Shown here: positions 47,249 to 55,686 of the stretch, one piece after another | How positions within the stretch are numbered: position 1 is the stretch's first letter | How the letters are laid out: every line of letters starts with the position of its first letter | The notes under the pieces: generated by a model | Databases searched by the model: none | The model's input: only the letters and a program-made list of their open reading frames with translations | Told to the model about the DNA's origin: nothing | Program-made: the position numbers and the translations under genes | Source of the DNA: JAHZMA01 sp965205905 | GTDB lineage: Bacteria; Pseudomonadota; Alphaproteobacteria; JABAAW01; JAHZMA01 | Assembly (NCBI GenBank): GCA_965205905.1 | Contig: CBDBHZ010000001.1 | Span: forward strand, 245,618-309,617 | Length of the DNA stretch: 64,000 nucleotides | Direction of reading: 5' to 3'

Positions 47249-47506
47249 TCAAAACGCGGTTACTTTGCTTTCCACCCATTCATTCAGGTCAGAATATCGA
47301 TAACGGATTGAACGCCCTGAAATTCGCACGAATTTTGGTCCGATGCCTTTACACCGCCAACTTTGCAATGTTTTGACCGAATGCGCGATATAACGTGCGG
47401 CATCATGTTCGTTAATCAGCTGGTTTCTTGATATTTCTTGCATTTGCTTATTCCAATTTTTCTCTTCATTACCGTTTATTTTGCTAATGGTTTCACAATA
47501 AAGCAT
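47249..47506 (-). CDS. AlpA/excisionase-like helix-turn-helix protein
   Basis: A small DNA-binding protein of the AlpA/MerR-type HTH (HTH_17) group. The core reads INEHDAARYIAHSVKTLQSWRCKGIGPKFVRISGRSIRYRYSDLNEWVES, which is the classical excisionase/AlpA pattern. ATG at 47443 (64 residues) gives the compact domain; 47506 gives an 85-residue version. On integrative islands such proteins control excision together with the integrase. Three ATCGATTTT repeats upstream could be its binding sites. Confidence 0.85.
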   Translation of the reverse strand: MLYCETISKINGNEEKNWNKQMQEISRNQLINEHDAARYIAHSVKTLQSWRCKGIGPKFVRISGRSIRYRYSDLNEWVESKVTAF

Positions 47507-47577
47507 TGCTGTAAAGATTTTTTTATTTTAGGCATTTTTGGCAAAATGTCTCTTTTTTGGCGTTTTTGATAAAATTT

Positions 47578-47628
47578 ATCGATTTTTTGCAAAAAAGCCA
47601 TCGATTTTCATATAAAACCATCGATTTT
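47578..47628. repeat. Three direct repeats, candidate binding sites upstream of the excisionase gene
   Basis: ATCGATTTT occurs at 47578, 47600 and 47620, spaced 22 and 20 bases (about two helical turns). The last copy is part of an AACCATCGATTTTTTGATGG hairpin. Regular spacing between xis and int suggests Xis or integrase arm sites, or autoregulation. The rest of 47507-47970 is AT-rich with no gene seen. Confidence 0.5.
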
Positions 47629-47970
47629 TTGATGGTTTTCGCCCGATTTTTGGAAATTTATTTTTTACGTTTTTTTATGATTTAAATAATTATTATGAAT
47701 CAAAGTGTTATTTTAACACTTTATAGGCAGGATACGCGTTTTGTATATACAAAAACAAAAAACGCTGTACTCTACGAGGTATATGGGAGGTGTTAAGAGA
47801 GAATTTTTAGAAATATTTATCGAATCAAAAGCACTTGCAAAATCTAATCATGTAGATAAATGGCAATCGCGCAGGAAATCCCCCGATTGTTGTAAAAATC
47901 GGAATCTATCGTAACTTATTGAATTTTAAGCGACAGAAGAAGCAATCGCTGTGTAAAGTTTACGCAATCA

Positions 47971-48282
47971 TCATTTATCTTGCATAAACATATTTGCGGC
48001 TTCGCGTAATGGTTTATCAGCAAGGTGAGCATAGCGCATGGTGGTTTGCATTTGCGTATGCCCTAACAACCGCCCTATAATCGGCAGGCTTACCCCGCTC
48101 TGCACAAGGTGAGAAGCAAAACTATGCCGTAAATCGTGAATCCTTACATTTTCAATTTGCGCTTCCTTAATAATCGCCCGCCAAAAATTCGTGATATGGC
48201 TAACCGCTTGCGTTGGCTTGTTAGGCGATGGAAACACAAACGGATTGTTAGGGTCAGCAGTGCGGTAAATATCTATCAGCAA
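47971..48282 (-). pseudogene. Tyrosine integrase, C-terminal catalytic part (out of frame with N-terminal part)
   Basis: 103 codons carrying the second half of the catalytic domain: HDLRHSFASHLVQSG (His-x-x-Arg-His), LGHTQMQTTMRYAHL (His and catalytic Tyr). It has no start of its own. The preceding residues, including VWIKPSHNTKQKREQ, lie in the same frame upstream to about 48390, where they join the N-terminal frame through a one-base shift. Together the two pieces make a normal ~400-residue phage-type integrase. Confidence 0.9.
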
Positions 48283-49121
48283 GGCAAGCGCGTGTTCTGA
48301 AAGCGGTGTATGTTGCTCACGCTTTTGTTTGGTGTTATGCGATGGCTTAATCCATACGCCCCCATGTGAATTAGAATTGCCGAAATCAAACTGCCTTCGG
48401 CTTTTAACACGTCACTTTTACGCGCACCCGTATAAATCAGCAGACGCACAATATTTGCGCTAAACTGATATGGCGCGTTATCAAGAGCATTCATTAAACG
48501 TTTCATTTCATCTTCACTTAGCCAACGCATCCGTTTATGTTCTTGAAATTTTGGAATATGAAGCGCGGGGTTTTTATCTGCCCATTCCCATTCAATCGCT
48601 AGCGAAAACATTTTTGATAGCAACGCCCGCACCCGATTTGCAGTATAAGGAGTTGCTTTTAAACCGATAATAATCGGTTCAATATCACGGCGGGTTATAT
48701 CAGCAACATGTTTTTGCGAAAGCTTTGGTAATAAAATGCGGTTCAAAATATCCCTATCCATTTCGATAGATTTCGGGCGTTTATGCGGTATTGCGTGGCG
48801 TTCTATATAATCATCGGCAAGGTTGCTAAAAGAGGGCGCTTGCCGTTTGATTTGACGTTCCGCCATCGGGTCAACGCCCATCACAACTTGCGCTAATATG
48901 TTACGTGCAATCAGGCGGGCATTATCAGGCATAATCTGCCCATAGCGACCAATATTCATGCGCCGTGATTTGCCCTGATGCCGATATTGCACGATAAAGG
49001 TTTTCGTGCCTGCACAGGTAACTTTTAAACCAAGCCCTTTGCAATTATCATCCCAATAAATTGTATCACGATTTAACCGTTCAGGAATCTTATTGATAAG
49101 ATTTTTACTTAAATTTGGCAT
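48276..49121 (-). pseudogene. Tyrosine integrase, N-terminal part ending in a frameshift
   Basis: Carries the DUF4102-type arm-binding domain (DDNCKGLGLKVTCAGTKTF, MNIGRYGQIMPDNARLIA), the core-binding domain, and the first catalytic Arg in LLIYTGARKSDVLKAE. After that residue the frame runs into nonsense and stops at 48276. The correct continuation (FDFGNSNSHGGVWIKP) is in the neighbouring frame. The shift is located at 48388-48400. Unless it is a sequencing error, the island cannot move by itself. Confidence 0.9.
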
Positions 49122-49299
49122 TGCTTTTTCTCCTAAAATTGCCTTAAAGCTGACCTAGAAATTGGTAAGCATATAGTAAGCAATCGAGACCAAAATATAG
49201 CAAAACTGCACAAAACTTACAAGCTAAAAATAAAAAAATATCATTTATTATCAATAACTTATAGTAATATAGCAAAATATAGTAAACCTATTTTTTTAA

Positions 49300-49322
49300 A
49301 CTTTTAATCAGGTTGTCACAGG
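49300..49322. repeat. attR: right attachment repeat of the island
   Basis: Exact 23-bp copy of 41767-41789 in tRNA-Lys. It lies 178 bases upstream of the integrase start. The next bases differ from the tRNA and lead directly into repeat sequence (CCCCTTGATA), so the tRNA 3' remnant has been lost. Confidence 0.9.
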
Positions 49323-49767
49323 CTCCCCTTGATAAAAAATACAAAATCTGGGGTCTTTGCAAGCATGGATTCCCGCCAAGATAATTTATTAATGGACGGG
49401 AATGACGGCGGTGGGGGGCGAGGTATCCTCTATGCTAGTATTGAGCAACAGCGGTGGGGTTGTTAAGGGATAAGGTTTTAGTGTTAGGTATAGCGGTGGG
49501 GGGTATGGGTGAGGTTTGACCGCCATTGGTTCAAGGGAAAACCGAACATCGCGTGGCAAGTGGCTTTTGCCAGACTTGCCAAAGCGTATGTCGCAAAGCC
49601 CCCCATATATAATGTATCGCACCCCCCTTGATACTATAACGCGAAGCAACACGCACCGCCCTTTGTGCCTTGCGACTCTCGCATGATACTCTGATACTTG
49701 TGTTTTGTCGCTCGCAGTGCTTTGCACTCTGGATTCCGACTTTCGTCGGAATGACGGAGGAGAGGGC
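49323..49767. repeat. Intergenic palindromic repeat cluster (R6)
   Basis: Composite of family modules: GGAATGACGGCGG (49399), AGCAACAGCGGTGGGG followed by TTGTTAAGGG (49441), and a block of more than 50 bases (about 49547-49608) nearly identical to 62075-62137. That block includes the hairpin TGGCAAGT...ACTTGCCA and the tail GCAAAGCCCCCCATATA. GTCGGAATGACGGAGG lies near 49751. No credible gene. Confidence 0.8.
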
Positions 49768-52737
49768 TTATGGTTGCTTCGCCCCGAAATAGCCTACATA
49801 TCCCGCTTCGTTGTTGCTTAGGCTGAATGTGCCACCAAATTCGGTAGCGGCATCAGTGCCTGTGCCGTAAAAGCGGGCATTGGCTGTGCCGTACAGTTCA
49901 CTGCCGTCATCATTAGCGAAATCCTTATTATCGCCTGCGGTGGCGATTGTGCCACTCACTTCGTTGATGGGGTTATTACTGGCATCAAGCCCATATTTTA
50001 ATGTGCCAGTGAAATTAAGTTCAGCATGTTGCGTGCTTGCTTGCGTGCAATCTTCATAAATGAAGCCAGCGCAGGTGTCTGTGCTTGCCAGTTCCACTGT
50101 GCGCGTTTCAAAATTAACATTGGCAGTAACATCAAAGCTAGTGATAATATTGCCAGTGCTATCACTATATAGCCCCTTTCCTTTACCAGTAGAAAATGCA
50201 ACAGAAGTGCCAGTTTTAGGAATATTACTGCCTGCCGTTTCAAAGCCTGTTATGCCATAGCCGTAGCTATCATAACCTGCTTCACCCATGCCTGATTGTT
50301 TTACTCCCCAATAAATGCGATACATATAACTAGCATTAAAGCCAAAAGCAAGTTCGCCTCTGTTGAAATTAATATGATTAGGATTAGGATGCGGGCTATT
50401 ACTAGAAGTCCCTGCACTACTAACGTTCTCAAGATGATAAGGATTACTGTAAAAGCCACTTGTTATTATATATTTTTTATCTGCAAAATAGAGTTCAAAA
50501 CCATCATCATCAACAGGATAACCATCAGTTCTATAATCAATCACAACCACGCCACCGCTGATTCTTTCATTGGTGATGGTTTCATTATTAATGTTTCTGG
50601 TGATTTGCACCATCGATTGAATGTTCAGGGAATTATCTAATTGATTGTCAGTTTTACGCGTCTCATCATTAAAGCTTGTTAATGGGGTAGATGGCGTTGG
50701 CACAGCATTACCGTCAATCATGGCATCAGTGGTTGTCAATTTAACGGGTTTGATGATAAAACCGAGTTCACCCCCAAAAAAGCCGACATAGCCTGCTGTT
50801 GCGTTTGTTAGGTTGAATGTGCCACCAAATTCTTCAGAATTTGGTCCGTAAAATTTGGCAGTAGCTGTGCCTGATAATTCTGTGCCATCAGTTTCATCAT
50901 ACGTCAAATCATCGCCTTTTGTGGTAACATCAGTAAAAACCACCTGATTTTTATATGCGCTGTAATTTGCGCTAGCAGTGAAATCAAGATGCGGTCGCTC
51001 AAGACCAGATTCCGCAAGGGGTTAGAAGGTACAAAAAAACAGATGTTACTGCTTGTGAGCTTTCACATTTCTACTGTTAAAATCAACAGTAACATTCACA
51101 TCAAAATAATAATTTCCAACATTTACTACTGCTGACGCTATCATTATAATAGCCTGACTGCCTCTGCCAGTAAAAGTGGCATTGCCTGATGTGATAATAT
51201 CAGAACTATTGCTTTCCCAACCTGTGATGCCATAGCTAGCAAAGTCATCAGCTAGATGCCAGTGAATTCCTGCCATATAATTTGCAGTAAAACCTAACCT
51301 TTGACTGCTTCGGTTAAAATTTAAAGAAATATTTTTAGGGTTATCACCTGCAATCTGACTGACATCATGATGGGCAACAACTTCAGCAGTGCTATTAGTT
51401 GAATTCGCGCTTGTGATGACATATGTTTTATCGGTAAGGAATAGCTTAAAGCCTGTATCAGCATTATTACCAACAAAATCACCCATAGCATCATAAGAAA
51501 ATTCAACCACAGCACCAGTGATGTTTTTAGTGTTACGGTTAGTAGTGTCTATATACACTGCATTATCAACATTAAGGGTGATATTATCTGTGTCTGTGCG
51601 GTTGCTATCCGCAAAACTTATCAAGCCTTTAACATCTTCCACTGGCAGTAAATTACTGCGTTCCGCGCCAAACGCACCATGATAGCTACTATCGGCATTA
51701 TTTAGCGCGAATGTGCCGCCAAATTCCTGCGCCGCATTGCCATAAATCCGCGCATCTAGCGTGCCATACAGACTGCCCGCGATAATATCCGTGCTGATAT
51801 GATTATCATCAGCGGTGAAGCCAATATTCAATGCCTTAAAATCAAGATGGGAGCGGTCAGTCTCACCCGTGCTTTTGGTGCCAGTCGCGCTAATATCAAG
51901 TGTGCGCTCGGCAAAATTAACATCGGCAGTGGCAGTAAAACTGGTTTCATAATCGGTGAGCGCACTGGCTTCATCAAACCCACGATACATGCCCTTGCCC
52001 TTGCCTGTGAATGTAGTTTGTTGTGTGGTAGGGAAATCCGCGCTTGCGGTGGCAAAACCCGCAAGCATCATGCCGTTGATAGTGGTTTCGATAGGGGTGG
52101 CTTTTGAGTCATTTTGGGTGAAGATAGCATCGGTTTTTTTATTCCATGTAACCACCGCCATATAATCAGCAGTGAAGCCGAAAATTTTGGTATTATCCAC
52201 AGAAATTGTGGCATCACTCGCCATATATTCCTTATCAGCATAGGCAGTGATGGCAGACATTGTGCCATCATCAGCGAATCGTAACGTTACCGCAGGCATG
52301 TAGCTTTGATTAAATGTAGGCGATAATATCCGCGATAATTGCGTATCATGATAGATTTTCAAACCTTTGGGGTTCGTGCCATTCTCCCAAAGAATGCTAT
52401 CCGCCACGCTGTTATTGGTGCGTTTGTAAATGATGGTATCGGTGCGTGAGACCGCAAAGCCTTGCAGAGTAACAGCAAGGGCGGTGTTGGTGGTATCAGC
52501 TTGCGTGGCAAGGGCGGTGATTGAGCTATAATCCGCATCAATGTTCGCATATTCAGGCGTTGTGCTACCTGTTGCGGTGATGCCAAGCGGATTGACTGTG
52601 TGAGTGGTTTCGGTATCAGGAGAAAAATACTCAACGACGGTGCTGGTAACGCCATTCCTGCCATCAGAACCAGTAGCGCCACCAGAACAAGCGGTTAATG
52701 TGAGGGATAATAAGAGTGATAAAATCAGGTTTTTCAT
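49768..52737 (-). pseudogene. TbpB-like surface lipoprotein, split by two compensating frameshifts
   Basis: One reading frame of about 990 codons is broken by two stops (51046-51048 and near 51022). The part from 52737 begins with a lipoprotein signal (LILSLLLSLTLTACSGG). Three repeated modules each end in a transferrin-binding protein B-type barrel: EFGGTFALNNADSSYHGAFGAE, EFGGTFNLTNATAGYVGFFG and EFGGTFSLSNNEAGYVGYFG. Between 51018 and 51063 the protein reads sensibly only in a third frame (KLTSSNICFFVPSNP), aligning with ELASTDTCAGF of module three. So one base was gained and one lost. The part from 50943 lacks its own signal. In other bacteria such proteins bind host iron proteins and are exposed by Slam. 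Confidence 0.75.
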
Positions 52738-52794
52738 TGTTTTTCTCCTTAAGATGCGTATTTGGGGTAAGTATAGGGTTTTTGGTTAATTTCG

Positions 52795-53000
52795 TCAATA
52801 CGAGCATCTAGCGTATCTCATCACATTATAATATGGGGGGGCTTTGCGACATACGCTTTGCTGATTCTGGCGGTGCGCCAATCAGCTCGCGATGTTCGGT
52901 TTGCCCTTGTTACCAATGGCGGGCAACCCTCACCCATACCCCCACCGCTGTACCACATACTAGCGGTGGAGCAAGCCTCGCCCCCATAAATTAATGTGTT
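52795..53000. repeat. Intergenic palindromic repeat cluster (R7)
   Basis: Inverse copy of modules in R6/R9: ATATGGGGGGGCTTTGCGAC at 52840, then an inner hairpin and CACCCATACCCCCACCGCTG. A CGCTGTACCACATACTAGCGG unit near 52946 has ACCGCT/AGCGGT arms. It lies between the TbpB-like and ankyrin genes; no gene is seen. Confidence 0.75.
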
Positions 53001-53058
53001 CGCACCTTTTTATATCAACATTATTCTGTCAAGTGGGTTTGATTTTCACGCGGTTTTA

Positions 53059-54501
53059 TTACTTCAGTTTCTGATAGTTTCTAATGTAATATTGCGTTAA
53101 TCTTGGCAGGGCATGTTTGGCATCATGCTGTTGTAATTCTTGATATAATACGGTTAATTTTGCCAGTTCTTCATCGCTGGGTTTTTGTTCGTGAATGGTT
53201 ATTTTGATGATGATGTTTTCAATATCAGTTAATTGCGCGCTCACCGATGGCGAGAATTCAATATCATTGATGGCGGAGAAATAACGTTGCATATTTTTAT
53301 GTCTGTTTCTTGTTTGGGCATCATTCACATTTACGGTTTTATCAATGGGGGTGGGCAGATTGCCACGAAAATCTTGGATAGTCGTATCTGCGCCTCGCAA
53401 TATCAGATAATCATAGACTGCGTGGTTTTTTCGTTCTTTAGCGATATGTAAGGGTGTGCGCCCCATCGCATCGCGCATATTCATCGATGGCGTTAGCGGG
53501 CAAGTGGCTTCAATATCAGGGTCGGTTTCAAAGCCTGTTTCAATTTCCGCACCGCGATAGGGGCAGTTGATATTGACAGGGATTTTATATTCTTCAGGGT
53601 TATTCAGCATATCCGCCACAGTTTTTTTACTGGCGTTCCTCACATAGCGTGAGTAAAGCAATGGATGGGTATCAACCATAGAAACAGGAAAGTCTTTTTC
53701 GATAAATTCTTCTAGCCAATAGGTAACGGGCGAGCGATAAAAATATATATATTCACGTTCTCTTCTATAAACTGGCACAATATCATCGGCGCGATGATTC
53801 AGCGAGAGTATATTTTCTGAATACAAACCAGATTCTACAGAATCTTCAAGTGATTTACCATAGTAAAATTTCAATAATGATACATAAATAAATTTATTGA
53901 GTTTAATATCTTCTCTATTGGCTATATAAAGTGTTGTTGTTTCATTGAAACGCCCACCTGCCCCTAAAGCGATATAAAGTTTCATGATTTCAATCTTGGT
54001 TTTACTGGGAATATTATAATCCCATGGTTTTTTTACGGTTAAATCATTCAAAATATCTTGCACGGGAAGTGATTCAGATTCCGTGCTTTCGTTCAGCGAT
54101 ATACCGAAGTCAAGACCATTATCTGAAATAAGGTCTATTAAAATTGTATTAGAATCCTCTGCATTATATTTTTTCCCGAAAGGGTATCCGCCATAAGATA
54201 AAAGCAATTTTGCTATGGGTAGGGTGAAAACAGTATCAAGCGCGTTACGATAAAAATCGACATATTCTGATTTTATGTGAATCTTTTCTTTTACTAAATC
54301 AGGTTGTGGTTTCAAATAATGATTTTCAATATGTTGTAATATTTCTTGTTCATGAATTTTATCAAATTCAACCTTATCGGATTTTTTATATTGAACTTTG
54401 AAATCCCTCATATATCCTGTAAAAGATTTTTCTTCAGCATTAGCAATGGGCAGTATTAATAGCCCCAAAAAAATGGTAATGGCATAAAAAACATATTTCA
54501 T
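53059..54501 (-). CDS. Exported ankyrin-repeat-like protein
   Basis: 480 residues with a cleavable signal peptide (FYAITIFLGLLILPIANAEE). The clearest ankyrin unit is DAMGRTPLHIAKERKNHAVYDYLILRGADTTIQDFRGN (DNA near 53370-53470). Weaker units seem to precede it (LLLSYGGYPF and EIMKLYIALGAGGRF). The rest is charged and without known domain. Exported ankyrin proteins usually bind other proteins in the periplasm or outside the cell. Same strand and similar build as the gene at 54680. The final ~100 residues are helical. Confidence 0.75.
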   Translation of the reverse strand: MKYVFYAITIFLGLLILPIANAEEKSFTGYMRDFKVQYKKSDKVEFDKIHEQEILQHIENHYLKPQPDLVKEKIHIKSEYVDFYRNALDTVFTLPIAKLLLSYGGYPFGKKYNAEDSNTILIDLISDNGLDFGISLNESTESESLPVQDILNDLTVKKPWDYNIPSKTKIEIMKLYIALGAGGRFNETTTLYIANREDIKLNKFIYVSLLKFYYGKSLEDSVESGLYSENILSLNHRADDIVPVYRREREYIYFYRSPVTYWLEEFIEKDFPVSMVDTHPLLYSRYVRNASKKTVADMLNNPEEYKIPVNINCPYRGAEIETGFETDPDIEATCPLTPSMNMRDAMGRTPLHIAKERKNHAVYDYLILRGADTTIQDFRGNLPTPIDKTVNVNDAQTRNRHKNMQRYFSAINDIEFSPSVSAQLTDIENIIIKITIHEQKPSDEELAKLTVLYQELQQHDAKHALPRLTQYYIRNYQKLK

Positions 54502-54543
54502 ACCATTACCATAGATTGTTTATCATTGATTTGTCAAGTGGGT

Positions 54544-54675
54544 TTAGTTCTTGCTTTTAAGGTTAACGGGAATTTGCTTTAATTCTTTCGCAACCTGCGT
54601 GGTTGTGGTGATCAGATTTTCTAATTCTGAGTTGGTTTTACCAATTTGCGAGAGCAAGATTTTAAGCTTCAACAA
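54544..54675 (-). pseudogene. Small helical frame, possible gene remnant
   Basis: From a TTG at 54675 the minus strand encodes about 43 residues of coiled-coil character (SQIGKTNSELENLITTTTQ, then VAKELKQIPVN), ending at 54544. It directly follows the ankyrin-like gene stop. There is no ATG, and the ribosome site is unclear. It looks like the end of a lost larger gene, or a tiny co-transcribed frame. Confidence 0.3.
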
Positions 54676-54679
54676 GTTA

Positions 54680-55654
54680 TTATTCTTCTAATGTGATGTT
54701 GTTTTCTTTGAGGTGGGTTTTGACATAATCTAGCGCTTCAAGACATTCCTGATTACGCGCACTCTCTTCTATCCACTCCAGCGTGTCGGCAATAGTTGTT
54801 GTGCCCTCGCCATGATAATAACTATCATGAATATTTTTGGCACTCCAATCAGTTTTTTCATTAACCAATAATTTTATAATCTTTAAATAAAGATTTCTAC
54901 CATCAGCATCACTCATATAACCATCATTAATACATGCAGCCAAAGTATAAAATATAGGTGTTACGTAATGGCTAATATCACCATTATAGTCAAGGACTTT
55001 CGTATTAGGGTGAACACCTTGCGCGATTAAATAGTTTAAAGTTAAAATTGCTTGTGCAAGGTCTATGTCACGATGAAAATGCTCCCCATATCCATATTTG
55101 ATGAGTTCCTGAAAAACCTCATCAAATAAAGTTTGCTTATTTTCTTCAACACCAACTGCATCATGTTCAATCAATAGTAGCGCAACATCAAATTTATAAG
55201 ATGCAATCGCTCTATCTAATGGAAGGTTGGTTGCCTCTTTATTGGTTAAATTAGTATCAGCACCCGCATCTAATAAAATTTTGACAAGCGCGATGGGGTT
55301 TTTGTTGCCAATAATCGCATATAAAAGTGAGTATTGCTTCGGACCTCTGTTAACATCAGGCGTTAGCATTTTATTTGCATCTAATCCATTATCAATCATA
55401 AATTGCATTTGTTCGGCAGTGATTCCTTCGTCCACAAATTTCACCCAATACCAATCCGACATCGTTCGCCAATCATCAGGCAATGCTGTATCTTTTGCAA
55501 TTGTTGATGATGGCAGAACAGTGAAAGATAAAAAGCCTATCGCTAATATCAGCATGTAAGATGAAATATTAACGAGCATTTTACCGATAATTTTATTCAT
55601 GATATTTTTAACAATCTTATAAGAAAAAATAGGGTATGAAATATGCAACCTCAT
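54680..55654 (-). CDS. Exported ankyrin-like protein
   Basis: 324 residues with an N-terminal hydrophobic export signal (ISSYMLILAIGFLSFTVLP) after a 25-residue basic lead; the inner ATG at residue 18 is a likelier start. Degenerate ankyrin units are seen: QYSLLYAIIGNKNPIALVKILLDAGADTNLTNKEA, then LPLDRAIASYKFDVALLLIEHDAVG. Similar in layout to the protein at 53059, so the two probably derive from one expanded family. Function unknown; protein binding in the envelope or on a host target is a guess. Confidence 0.75.
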   Translation of the reverse strand: MRLHISYPIFSYKIVKNIMNKIIGKMLVNISSYMLILAIGFLSFTVLPSSTIAKDTALPDDWRTMSDWYWVKFVDEGITAEQMQFMIDNGLDANKMLTPDVNRGPKQYSLLYAIIGNKNPIALVKILLDAGADTNLTNKEATNLPLDRAIASYKFDVALLLIEHDAVGVEENKQTLFDEVFQELIKYGYGEHFHRDIDLAQAILTLNYLIAQGVHPNTKVLDYNGDISHYVTPIFYTLAACINDGYMSDADGRNLYLKIIKLLVNEKTDWSAKNIHDSYYHGEGTTTIADTLEWIEESARNQECLEALDYVKTHLKENNITLEE

Positions 55655-55686
55655 ACCCTTAAAACTAGCAATTCAAACTGTGATTG

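Larger units (their letters stand above)
41767..49322. mobile_element. Integrative island in tRNA-Lys carrying type III CBASS
   Basis: About 7.5 kb between exact 23-bp direct repeats. Contents in order: repeat cluster, four-gene CBASS operon, structured leader plus lipoprotein, excisionase-like gene on the minus strand, repeated ATCGATTTT sites, and a tyrosine integrase gene in two frames. Base composition is clearly more AT-rich than the flanking pdxH. The integrase lies at the end far from the tRNA. The original tRNA 3' half expected after the right repeat is absent; dispersed repeats begin directly there, so that border has decayed. Confidence 0.85.

Noticed and set aside
49389..49727. 112-codon minus-strand frame
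   Set aside because: Entirely made of dispersed repeat modules shared with other intergenic sites.
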